From Cyclospora cayetanensis (Eukaryota > Apicomplexa > Conoidasida > Eucoccidiorida > Eimeriidae): DNA of 64,000 nucleotides. The stretch lies in contig NW_020312258.1 of NCBI RefSeq assembly GCF_002999335.1, positions 553,057-617,056 of the forward strand. Reading direction: 5' to 3'. Every line of letters starts with the position of its first letter. Position 1 is the stretch's first letter. Of the stretch, positions 11,801-22,960 are shown piece after piece. The notes below the pieces were generated by a model. It saw only the letters and a program-made list of their open reading frames with translations, was not told the origin of the DNA and ran no database searches. The translations under genes were made by a program, and so were the position numbers.

Positions 11801-13958
11801 AGAGCGAGAAACAGACACACGGCGAGACGGATAACACGGAAACAGACAGACAGACAAACATATACACACAGACAGGCAGAGAGAGGAAAGGGAAAAAGGC
11901 AACAAGAAATGCACGGGAACGCGGCAGTGCGGGTGACGGGAATGAAAAAAAAGAAATCGAAAGATGGCAAACGAACCCTGCAGAGGCCCTGTGGAGAGCG
12001 TGGCGGCGCTATGCACGGAAGTATCGTATACGAGGGAGACGTCCAATCGGCTCTTGAGATGTCGGATGGGATCTGTCTGGTCATCCTGCAGTGCAGCGGA
12101 CGCGGAAAAAAGGAGGGAAGGGAGCATGCATACAACAGACGATGAGGAGAAGGGTTTAAAGATGGCGCAGGGAGGAGGAAGAACGGGCAGACAGCGACAG
12201 GCGGGCATCCACAAACGCTGCCTGCCAAACCAGAGAGCACAATAACGAGAGAAGCGGGAGGATGAAACACAAGATGCAGATCAAAAAGACTCGCAATGCG
12301 GAATCAGAGAGACAGACGGACAGACAGACAGACAGACACGAGCACGACGGCATGCGGCAAGACGAAAGGTAGGGAAGGCCATGGACACAACGCAAGGAGC
12401 ATCCATGGCAGAGCGAAAGGCATCAGGATCTGCGGATTACTGGGGCAGTTTGAGATTCATATATGCAAGAGAGACGCTCTCGCAAGCCCGAGGAATGTGT
12501 CAACGTTCAACTGGTTTTTAGTTTCTCTGAGAGGAGGGGAGTGCATGCATGTACCGTATTCGCGGTGTCCTGATCCCCGCCTAGCAGCAGAGAGTGCTCC
12601 TCCTCTTCATTCTTAAAAGGCTTCATCTTTTGCACCAGTGAAGTCGTGCGCTGTATCAGCCGTTCCTCAGGAAGTGCTGCTGCTGCTGCCACTGCCTCCT
12701 CGGGACTCATCTGCAGCAGCGATACATCCAAGCTCTTCCACGCCAACTGCGCTATTAGACACGGTTTAGGCTGGACGGGGGAGTGCAGTGACAGCGAGGC
12801 GCATGTGCATTACAGAGATGAGGGATAGAAAGAATGTGGGGGGAGGAAGCTGTGTTTTGCGCAGGCAACAGAGGGGCAAAAGGCAGGGGTCGCTGCTGCA
12901 GCACAGTGCGTAGGTAGAGCAGCAAGCACAGCTAAAGAAAACGCAGAGAGGAAGCACACAAGAACGAGCAGACACAAGCAGCAGCTAGCACCAGTCAAAA
13001 GCAGCAGCTAGAAGCAGACACAAGCAGCAGCTAGAAGCAGTCAAACGCAGTAGCTAGAAGCAGACGCAAGTAGCGGCTAAAAGCAGACACAAGCAGCAGC
13101 TAGAAGCAGTCAAAAGAAGCAGCTAGAAGCAGACACAAGTAGCAGCTAGAAGCAGACACAAGCAGCAGCTAGAAGCAGTCAAAAGCAGCAGCTAGAAGCA
13201 GACACAAGCAGCAGCTAGCACCAGACACAAGTAGCAGCTAAAAGCAGACACAAGCAGCAGCTAGCACCAGTCAAAAGCAGCAGCTAGCTAGCACGGTGTG
13301 GGCGCACTTCATGCCTATTCGCGTCGTATGCACTGTAAGGAACCACTGTGACTGTTAGGGCAAGGACAAGATCTTCAGAATCTAGAAACTCGGGTTGCAG
13401 TGAAATCTGGAGGGTTTTTTCTTCGCTTCGACTCCACCAGTCATAGGTGTATTTGGCAGAAAGCACACGCCAGGCCTCTATGGGGGCAGGTAGCAAGCGG
13501 GGTGAGGCACAAGACTCCTGCGTCGGTGGAGAGACGGCCTTGTCTCCTAGGGTCGAATTTTGTGCTGAGAGTGCTGCTTGCGTTTCTGCAGCCTCGGCGG
13601 ATATGGCTGCTGTGTCAGCTTCTGGCTGTCTGTCTGCTGTAACCGTGCCAGAAGTGCTAGGGCAGTAGTAGTGGGAAAGGCGAGGAGGTGACATGAGCGT
13701 TTGCAGCGGCATGCGCCCCCAAAAAGCAAGTGCAGCCTCATCTGCGGGGGGGGGTTGCAGCATGCCAAGCCTTGCCTTGTACATGTCTAGCAATCCGAGT
13801 TGAGGATTCTCGTCTGCAGGAGCCTCCCCCAGAGCGCCACTGGAATTTTCGGGGAAATCTCTGGACGGCAGCGGAGGAGGCGAGGGAAGGTAGTGCAGAT
13901 GCATGAAGACGTCCTGAAGAAGACAGAAAGAAAGAGACAGAGAGATAGAGGGACAGGG

Positions 13959-13993
<35 letters not shown>

Positions 13994-14418
13994 GAGCAAG
14001 AGAGAGAGAAGCAGCAGCACGGGGGGCACCCCCTCCTTCCCCCACAGAAGAGCGCTATGAGCGGGGAGAACAGGACAGCCAAGGAGGTTGGGAACGAAAG
14101 GAACATGCGTTTTAAGGTCAGAGATTTTGGGTTTAGAGGTAGCTTTGCAGGGCGTGGCAATATGCGAGCTAGATAGAGACTTGAGGGTAGGCTCCTTCCA
14201 GCGTCCTCCTGGGGAACCGATTGCAGCTACGTGTGTAGGGGGTCAAAGAGTTGGAGGGTTACAAATTGAGCATCCGGGGTAAGAACATTCCGGAGGGGTG
14301 GGAGATGCTGCAGCTGCTGCTGCTGCGGCTTTGGGGAGAAGAAGGAAGCAGCCAAGTTCATGAGAGACTGGAAGACCATGATTTTGAACAGCATCGTTCC
14401 GATGCGCGCTGCATGCAT
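8869..14418 (-). CDS. CLPTM1-family multi-pass membrane protein
   Basis: The family (cleft lip and palate transmembrane protein 1) comprises ER/Golgi multi-pass proteins that act as lipid scramblases or receptor-traffic factors. Twelve exons join in exact phase: 13913-13308, 12746-12555, 12085-11977, 11651-11548, 11357-11126, 10977-10901, 10763-10673, 10369-10212, 10006-9910, 9698-9614, 9443-9361 and 9179-8869 (about 714 residues). Landmarks in order: EYEPMVNISDFW, ILLETNPFMLAF, DMQFWYKNESMEGLS, LYLFDSQETSW, NNKYKSWYSYIIS, MTPQLYINYKLKS, SLNTFVDDV and YLYQRWIYRVD, then an Ala/Gln-rich tail. An N-terminal exon (about 14418-14231, GTMLFKIMVFQS) supplies the first membrane helix; its join to 13913 is unresolved because the phases do not close. 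The exon ending at 9614 uses a GC donor. Introns carry a 23-bp minisatellite and a GATA array. Confidence 0.88.
12967..13294. repeat. 23-bp minisatellite in CLPTM1-family intron
   Basis: About 14 tandem copies of a 23-base unit of the form GCAGACACAAGCAGCAGCTAG plus two bases, alternating with a variant in which GACACAA is replaced by GTCAAAA. It lies wholly between exons 13913-13308 and 12746-12555. Confidence 0.85.
13959..13994. repeat. (GATA)n microsatellite
   Basis: About nine GATA units. On the minus strand it forms the (TATC)n part of the pyrimidine-rich stretch upstream of the acceptor at 13913. Confidence 0.85.
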
Positions 14419-15755
14419 ACGGACAGTCGAGCCACCCACCGTGTAGCATTCCACCTGCGGCAGGTGCTAGAAGAAAGGGCGATGTGAAGGCTACCCTTTG
14501 CTGTAAGAAGAGGTGTTTCGCGAGGAAGGCGGAAGGACTTACACAAAAAGCCTTGCTGGGGAGCTTCCTCTGCCGCGGAGGCAGTAGCAGCGCCTGGTTC
14601 CGCCATCTTCAGGGCTCAGTGCCAATGCAGAGGGAAGGGATAAAGTGAAATGCGATGGCGTGGAAAGGAAAGCGGCAGAGCTCGGGACGCTTGCGCAGGG
14701 GAATGTCTCTTGATCCTGCGGCTGCTCTGGTTGCTGGGGAGAAAAAGCCTTTTAGCGGGTGTTACAGCCTCCCTTTCTTGCTCCGGCGGACTTGAAAATT
14801 GCGCACCTCGGCTTGGCTCGTTGCGTGTCCGGTGTCTGTACAGCTCAGAGTAGCCCAAAGTCCCTTCCTAACCTGGTGAGTCTTGGGGGGCCCTCCCTGT
14901 CTCTGGAGTAGAGGGGACTTCTTGAAAATTCCAGCAGCCTCTGCCGAGTCAAGAGCAGTAAAAATACAACAAACGAGCGACGAAGAAAGCAGGAGAGGCT
15001 CCAGCCTAGGCGCTCCGCGGCATGCACGAGCAGCAAGGCTGCACGCTGTTGGGGGTTCGTATTACAGCGGTCCTGCAGTATTATGGCTGGGGCTGTACCG
15101 ACATCCAGGACACTTTTCACTGCAAGCCAGAAAACTCAGAAATGCTCTGCTTATCAGGCTCTCTCCTTCGACCGACCCTAAGGATTCGGCTCAACACTTC
15201 AAATACCGAAGCCTTCCCACTGTCTGCACGCCACGGGGGGCCCCTCGGAAGGCATCGGGAGCCAGGGAGGCCCCCTAGTAACGCAGAAGGTTGTTGCGCT
15301 TTTGCCTAGGAACTCGCAAGCGTGAATTTGTCCTCTCAGGCCCTGTAAATAAGCCTTTTTGTTGATCGCAGTCCTCCCTTTGAGCCTATACCTTGACCTT
15401 CCCCTTTTTCAGCGAAAAGGGAAGGACAAGAGACGCGAATGCAGCAACCCCTACCCCAGCACCAACAGCGGCAGAGATAGTGCACCTACAGCCTGAAGCT
15501 GTATCGCTGACTGCCTCAGGGGGAGGGTGACGGATGGCGCTGTGTATCCCCTTGGTCAAAGATGCCCCAGTAGGCTGAATTGTTGCTGGTGTTGTTCCTG
15601 TTGGTGGTGCTGCTACTCTTCTTCCTGTACTGGCCGAGACTCTAGCGCCTCGGGTACTGGAGGGGATCTGGAGGGGTTGGTGGGGGGCAGGTTGTGTGCT
15701 TGTGAGTGGGAGTAGATATCTGGCCCCTGTACCGCCTCTCGCCTGTGTTCCCTAG
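14419..15755. other. divergent intergenic region
   Basis: Separates the CLPTM1-family gene (-) from the nucleotidyltransferase gene (+) and should hold both promoters and possible 5' exons. A possible upstream CLPTM1 start at 14606 exists (ATG with a GTAAGT donor after codon 21), but its phase does not fit the next exon. Confidence 0.35.
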
Positions 15756-18700
15756 TCGCTTTGCCTTTTCTGGCTTGTGGCTTGACGACGCGTTGCTAGC
15801 CGAAAAAGATACATGGGGAACCTTCGATGCTGCTTCGCGGGGTGTGCGTGCGAGTTCTGCACTGCAGCTATACGCAGCAGCTTTCCGCTGCAGTGTATGC
15901 CTTGAATGCCGCGTTGCAGCCAAGGGCCCACCAGCACGAGCTTAAAAGAGTCTTGCTTCAAGCGTATGCCTCTCTCAGTCGACGCTGCGTGCTGTGCTCC
16001 CCTCTCTGCGAAACTCGGATCCCTTTCAATGAGGCAGTTTTTGCGTACTCGAAAGAGCGATCTGCGCTTGCAGCGTCCTGCAGCAGCCACACTGCACTTT
16101 GCTGCTCTTTGCTGCCCGTCTGCGTGGTGTCTGCAGACTGAGGCCCCTGCTGCAGCACCACTTGGGAGGCTCTCTTCAGACATTTGGTTCTTGCAGTAAC
16201 GGATTTTGGTGTGTCTCTCTTTCGTGCAGTCTTCACCTGCCCTCATTCCCCGCCAAAATGAGAGTTCGTGGGAGGATCATCAGCCGGCGTTTTTTTCTGC
16301 AAGTTTGGAATGCGGGCAGTCGCCCTTCGTGAGCGAGTCCGTTTCTGCTGCAGGGTAAAGGGCAGCGACGTAGACTCTTGCTTGGTCCTTCCTGGCGTAA
16401 CACAGAAGGCGGAGCAGCTCGCAAGGCTTCGCGTGGTAGGGTGGCCCCCCCCCTTGCCGTGGGCAGCAACACTTAGGCCTCTAGTAGACGCGCTGCTTGA
16501 CAACGGATGGTTGGCATGCACAAACAACGGGGAGTTTTAGAGGCAGGGTTAGCTCCGGCGGCCTCCTGCTTAGCCCTCTCCCTTTATTTTTATCCTCTGG
16601 AACCTCCATCCAGCGACGAAGATACCAGCTAGTTGTGTGAGGGGGAGGGGTGAGGGCGGGAGGCCTTCATCAAGCTTTCTGCTGAGATACAGCACACGCG
16701 GTAAAGAGAGAGCAGCAAGATGCTGCCTCTCTCAGTCGATCTCGTGCTGCTGCTCGTCTGGCGATGGGTGCAGCATTGCACACAGGGGCCCCTTTGATGT
16801 GCAGTTCCTGTGCGCTGCTCTCTTGCTTCGCGCTGCGAACGCTTTTGCTCCTTCCATGCAGGTAAAATATCTGGTAGAGCTCTACGCCTTCGGATCCGCA
16901 GAAGTGATCCCTGCCCAAGTACCAATTGCAAAGGTAGATTTGTAGCGGCAAAAAGCAGCGGCGAGAAGGCCGCGGTAATTTAAACAGCGGCGCTGCGGGG
17001 GGAGTGGAGAGAAGGACAGTTGGACTGCCAGCAGCTGCAGACAGTAGAGCAGCAGCGCGAGCAGCCTCCCGCGGCGCTGCGCCGCTGTCTCTACACCAGA
17101 CGCGGCCCCCTATATGTGTATATAGCTGCATCTTGCTGTTGCGTCTGCAGGTCGTAGGAACCGATGGCTTAGGCCTGCTGGACGTTTCGATTTGCAACTC
17201 TGCTGCGCTCGCGAATTCCGCCTTCGTGAGGGTATTTGGAGAACTTGATCCCCGCGTCTTGCAGCTTGGTCGCGTGCTGAAGCATTGGGCAGCCTCTCGA
17301 GGAATCAACAACAGGCAGGCCCCGATCTCACAAATCAAACAAGCAACCGAGCCGATTTTCCGTCGTGCTTCTTTCGTCATTCTGCTGCCCCGTGATTGCT
17401 TTTGCTAGGGTGTACGACGCATGACATGCCGCTCTTGGAGCCGTGTTTCTACGTGACACACAGGCAGCAGCAGCAAGAGCAGCAGCACATTGACTGTGTT
17501 TGGCTTCTTGAGTCTACGGTGTTGCAGGGCAGATGGAACATTGAGCACTTACACGCTAATGCTGCAGCTCTTCTTCTTCCTGCAGACGCGCAGTCCACCG
17601 ATTCTCCCGCCTTACAAGTCCGCTTTCTTGAGCGCAGGGCCTGAGTGCTGCCTCACGTTTTTAAAGGGTTCTGTGTCTTGCTGCTTCTTCTGGCTTTTAA
17701 TTTTTTCCTCCGTCTGGCCCCTTCACTCCTGCCTCGCACGCGTCTGTCTGGGCGCTCGAGCTCCTTGTGCGTGAATGCACACAGTGGCTGTAGGCATAAC
17801 TCTTGCCGTTTCTGTGCGCGAAAGAGATCCTCCTCAGCGCGCCTCGTGCCACTTGCGTTCTTTCTAGGTCTCTTTAGAAGGCCCTTTCGCTAGCGGCACG
17901 CCGCATGCACCTGCACGCTCTGCTGAATTGCTGCTCAACACCTGCAGAATTTTGTCTACGCGGGGGTCACCCCCTGCGCCTCCGTGCATCACCCTCTGTG
18001 ACGACACATGGGGATTCCACTTCCTGCAGCCCCTCCGCAGCGGGTTGTTTATTGTTGCTTTTGCAGGAGCATCGAGCTTTATGACGCGCGGTACGAGAGT
18101 CCTGAAGCCGCCGCAGCTGCAGCTGCAGAGACTCCCGACGCCTCTGAAGAAGCCATGTTTACGCAGGGCAGTGAAGCGGTCTCTGCAGGGAAGAGCAAGC
18201 CTTCTGGGGCTTTCTTCGGAGGAGATACACTGCGCCCGCTGCCATTCATGTCGGACTGCACGTATGTTTCTGTGGCGTTAATAGTAGGAATTTGTGGCAA
18301 CAAGACGAGGGAGGCTGCGGTTCCTGCCTGCAACCTCCATGTCGATGAGGGAGATGTCTTGTACAGCGGTGACAGCGCTCTCCTGTGCTTTATATTTTTC
18401 CTTTGACGGTCTTTAAGCCTGGTCAAAAACACCATGCCAAGGTCCCTTGCTTGCCTCGATTTGCTGGTACGTATGCTTCTTTTGCAGCCAAATCCGTAAG
18501 GAGGTCATGAAGAACTTCGCGGTGAACACGGAGACAGTGGGAGAGCTTTTGCGTGGCTTTTTTAACGTAAGGGCAGACACAGACGCTATTGGCGTCTCGG
18601 CGCTCCCGTCAGCTGTATCACGGCGGCTTCTGGGGGCCCCTCTGGACGCTGGTCTGGACGTCTTGCAGCACACTTCTCCTCGTGCCCTTTTCTGTGGGTG

Positions 18701-19371
18701 CCAGCCCCTCCTCCCTCTCCAGCACAGCGTAACTAGCAGCTTTTTTCTGCATCTACGGGTGCTGGTTCTGCCTGTTCTTGACCATCTGCAGTTTTACGGA
18801 TCCGCATTGCCGGCACTCAGCACCGAGGCCCCCGTAACGGTAGACTGCTATGACGCCTCCCTCCACGTCGGCACGACAGACACCGCCCCCTTAGACCCCC
18901 GGGCTTTGCACGGGGAGCAGCCTGCGCGCGCATGCGCCGCACGGAACGAACAGGCGGAGGGCACGCCACCCGGAGTTACCATGCAGACACCTGGGTGGCA
19001 GCCTGCGGCCAAGTGGGGTGTCTGGGGCCTTCCCCGCAGCGCGGCTCTTGCCCAAATCCGTTCCTGCAGCCCCCCCATCAGCACAAGCCAAGAAGGCGGC
19101 AGCAGCAGTTGTCGCCCTCCCTCTGTGTTGATGGTGCGATGTCCTCTCACGAGATGCATCGTAAATCGCTTCAGCCGTGCCGCCTGGGCAGCCATCGCGG
19201 CTGAATTTACCCGTGCCGAGCGCCTGATGCAGCAGCAACAGCCGCTCACTGCCCTGTGTGCCCCCCTAACGGCCTCCCATCGCGAGCGCAACAAGACCGG
19301 TAGGGAGAGACTTCGATATTCCCTTAACCTGCCTTCCCCCTCCCCTCTCAGACACAGACCAGCACTATTAG
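15756..19371 (+). CDS. terminal uridylyl/nucleotidyltransferase (non-canonical poly(A) polymerase family)
   Basis: This family adds U or A to RNA 3' ends using a Pol-beta-type core. Candidate exons: 15756-15843, 15878-15988, about 16304-16435, 16862-16933, 17151-17314, 17528-17617, 18067-18261, 18488-18566, 18792-19299 and 19352-19371. The core reads FGMRAVAL (usual FGS), GSDVDSCLVLPG with the first two metal-binding Asp, QVPIAK, then GLLDVSICNS with the third Asp, followed by LDPRVLQLGRVLKHWA and GTLSTYTLMLQLFFFLQ. The PAP-associated region follows (VGELLRGFFN), then the closing helix (AAIAAEFTRAERL). From 16862 onward the phases close. Around 16304-16435 the frame is open through, giving about 7 extra residues between FGMRAVAL and GSDVD, or else an intron I could not place. 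The exon ending 17314 needs a GC donor. The N-terminus is tentative. Substrate and compartment are unknown. Confidence 0.8.
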
Positions 19372-20179
19372 CAACCCTCTGCAAAAGGCGTCGAGCAGTC
19401 GGGACGCGGCTTCCAGTGATGCAGGTCTGGCGGCGCGTTCCTGACCCTTTTCAGTGCGCTCTCATCAGGAAGAGGGCTACGGTTTTTGTTGTTGCACATT
19501 TTGTACCCCCTTTATCGCCTTCCCGCTGCCTGCTGTCCAAGTGCGATTTTCTCAATAGCCTCTATACAAACTAAGGATGCGTACACGTGCTGGGCTGCCC
19601 TCAGACGTCCTACGCTACAGACGACTCGCGGTGGCCCTTGCTCGCAGTCAGTTCCTTTTGCCACCCCCACCAACCCCGCTGTCTTTCCTACATCCCTCAT
19701 CGCCTAGCACGGCAGTGCCATCTTTCAGATGGCGTCAAGATGGAGGAGGTGGGCGCCTCAGCGCACCTCCCTCTTCTCCCTTAAACCCCGAGACTCCTCA
19801 ACACAGCCCCCCCCCAAAACTCCCCTCTTGACAAAATCCGTCTTTGCACCGGTACACAGACGCATGCGGGCGGCATGCTTGACCCTATAGCGTCAAGAAA
19901 CCAGAGCCAGGAGGCACCTGCCCAAGGGAGTCGCTGCAGGATTTTGGGCAGGCCAGGCGACGACATAGCGCGCCCCTCTCTGCGTCTCTGCCAATGGGGA
20001 GAGGCGCCTCGAAGCATCCACACGGCGAGGCTCCGTAGAGCTCGTGGCGTCTCGCGCGTGCATTTTTTCAAAGGAGAAAGCCACGCTCATCCACCCACTG
20101 TTCACCTTGCTGGGTCGAGGCGGCAAAAGAGCTCGCAGCGAATCCGCCTGTTGTTCAGCCTTTTCCGCTGGTGCACTGC
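19372..20179. other. convergent intergenic region
   Basis: Between two convergently transcribed genes. If the last nucleotidyltransferase intron is not removed, that reading frame continues to a stop at 19574. Otherwise nothing is recognised. Confidence 0.35.
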
Positions 20180-22121
20180 TCATTCTGCCGCTTTTTCGCT
20201 TGCCTGCGGCTTCACACTAGAGGGGACCCTTTCGGTCTCGTTCGCTGCCCCCGACTTGGCGAGGAGCACATGCCACTCTTCCATGACGCTGCTAACCATG
20301 TTCATCTGAGAGCAGTCGCACGCAGACAGCGGCACCCCATGGTGTGTAGCTACACTTGAAGGAGAGGGAATGCGCTGCAACACGCGCGCACGACGCCCCC
20401 CTCCACCACAGCCAACAGCTGCAACAACCGCACACGTACAGTGGTGTTGTACAGGGCAGCAAGGTTGACAACCTTCTCTTCTAGCCGCGCAGTCTGCACC
20501 GCAAGGGAGTTCCCCTGCGCCTCTAAGATGCGCATGCGTCGCTTGTAGTCCTCCAGTTCTGCGAAGCCCCAAAATAGCAAGAAGCCTCATGTATCCGTTC
20601 ATGCCACGCTCTATGCCACGCGTAAGTAGGGTGTCACTGCTGCCGCTACTGCCGCCCTAGTTCCTATTACTCCCACTCATCGGTCATCAAGGAATACTTG
20701 CTATCCTGACGGCGCTCCTGTTTCTGAGAAATCGCGCTTCAAAGGGGCCTCGCCACATACCGGAGAGGCAAGGGGGATTGACAACGTCTTCGAGACCTTG
20801 AAGGGTCCTGAGCTGAGTTGCAACGCTTAGCAACTGCTCTTCCTGCTGCAGCACAAGATCTCTTTTCGCCCGTAAGGTTAGCAGCAGCCGCGCCGCAGAC
20901 ACGTGTCCTCCCTCGAGCCAGACTTTCAGCTCGGAGTCTGCAGCAGTAGCCGCACCAGGATCAGCAGTTCACAGTCCACAAAAGGAGAAAAGGGAGCTTC
21001 ATCCTAATAGGAAAGCCCCCAAACGGCACCAAGGCACACAGACGTTTCTCAGCACCATTCGGCAGCGGCGGCAGCTCGAAGAAGGGCTTCAAGAGTATTG
21101 CAGCAGCAGCAGCAGCAGGATACTGCGCACATTTCCCTTCGATGTCTGCCAGAGGCCCCCTCATGGCCGCATTCGCTTGGTGCTGCAGCCGGCAGAGGGC
21201 AAGCACGAGAGATGACTCATATTCTGCTGGACTGCCCGAGGCAGCCGAAGTCGCTAGGGTATCTGTAGCCGAGGAGGCGTCTAAGCCTGCAAGAGAGTGG
21301 AAGAGGCACATAAACACAAAAGATGCATTTAGCAGCAGCTACAGCTGCAGTCATCGCACCCACTACAGCAAACCAAACTGCATGAACCCACAGAGCAGAC
21401 AGCAGGATGCAGGGTCGCTGAATGAAGAGCAGGCGCAGTTGTTGTGAAGGGAGCAAAAGCAGCTGTAGGGAAGGGATGTGCAATGCAGGGAGTGAAAGGG
21501 TTCAACATCTTAAGTCCTGCTGCTGTAGGGATGTTGTGGTGAAGGACCATGCAAATACGCATATATGTGCGTATATACGGGTGAAACATGCTCACCTATC
21601 GCCGATTCACAAAGCGCAATTCGCCTCTCGAGCTCGTCTAGTAGCAATCGGCTTTGCTCAACAGACACAGCCTCCTCATCTAGCTGCTGCTGTAGTAGCT
21701 TGGCAGCCTTGCACGTCTGCTGAACCTGCAGCTGCTGCGCATTCACTTGTTCATCTGGCTCTTGATTGGGTAGGCGCTCTTCCGTCTGTTGTTGCTCGGC
21801 CTCTGCTGCAGCAGCAGCTGATGTATCTGCAACGACAGCCTCTGCTTCAGCAGCAGGTGCTGCATCTGCAACGACAGACTCTGCTGCAGCAGCTGATGTA
21901 CCTGCAACGACAGACTCTGCTGCAGTAGACGCTGCATCTGCAACGACAGCCTCTGCTGCGGCAGCAGGTGCTGCAGCTGCAACGACAGCCTCTGCTGCAG
22001 CAGCTGCTGTATCTACAGCGACAGCCTCTGCTGCGGCAGCAGGTGCTGTATCTGCAACGACAGCCTCTGCTGCAGCAGCTGCTGCATCTGCAGCGACAGC
22101 CTCTGAGGGTGTTTCCTCCAT
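20180..22121 (-). CDS. Ala-rich coiled-coil protein, dynactin p24 (subunit 3)-like
   Basis: Five exons close in phase: 22121-21596, 21286-21056, 20937-20761, 20558-20440 and 20305-20180 (about 392 residues). Residues about 1-110 are a repeated Ala/Val/Glu low-complexity tract encoded by a 36- to 42-bp period. After that the protein is helical and coiled-coil: LLLDELERRIALCESAIG, then AARLLLTLRAKRDLVLQQ, then ELEDYKRRMRILEAQG. The last join gives NLAALYNTTMNMVSSVM followed by EEWHVLL. The C-terminal pattern (YN-x-T, then a hydrophobic heptad ending in W-x-x-L) and the early ELER helix match what I know of dynactin p24, which caps the p50/p24 shoulder of dynactin. The match is short and from memory, so the name is tentative; the gene model is better supported than the identity. 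Confidence 0.5.
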
Positions 22122-22960
22122 GACAACAATAGCTAGAAGTTTCTCAATGTAGGAATACCTGCGTTTGCTGCTTGCGCCGCAAAATACTGTGCAAGGCTGG
22201 TTCACTTACCGGCACACCACAACGCGGGTGGGAAACGGCGCTGCACAATGAATCAGCAGCTTCTGCAGCTTTTATTGCAACTCAAGGCGCTAAGCAGAGA
22301 GTTTCAAGGAGTGACCTTAAGTGCGCTGCGCAGTTTCTCATCCGCTACGTAGGCGGGTGTCTGGCGGCCCCTTTTCACTGTCCGAGGCTGCATAAACTGC
22401 GGCAGCTAGCTCCGCTGCAACACAGAAATTCTCCAAGTACGCAGAAATAAGCGTCCGTGGCCTGCTTCAGGTGTTCTCGTGGTAGCAGCTAGCGAAGGCA
22501 CGCCTGGTTACCCAGTACCCGCAATCACGAGCCCTGGACCGTGGAGTCGAACGAAGCGTGTCCATACAATAGAGGAAACATAGACCCTCTACAATGTGTT
22601 TTTAAATACTATTTCCATAGAAGTTCGCAGACACGCCTGCATCTTCGTGGTTCTTGCCTGTACCGGCAGACCGTAGAGAGCAGCCGCAGAGCGAATTGGG
22701 GATGGGGGCCCTGCCGTGAACACTGTATGAGACTGGGGAAGGGGGATATTCCACTTCCTAGCCATTTCAGATTTGCTTCTGCTCTCCATTCTCTAGGGAT
22801 CGAACGGGGGCTTCTGATTTTGCAGATTTCGGCTCGTGGGCCTGGTGACCGATTTGTGGTATTCTCAACAGCTCATGGGACGTGACAAGTCTGCTGTCGC
22901 GCAGTGTAGCTCTTTTTATTGTCTTATCTGGGCCAGAAGTATTGTAACGATTGTTACACA
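22122..22960. other. divergent promoter region
   Basis: Between the coiled-coil gene (-) and the GDPD gene (+). The minus frame is open upstream of 22121 to an acceptor-like TGCACAG near 22190, so a further 5' exon of the coiled-coil gene is possible. No other feature is seen. Confidence 0.35.
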
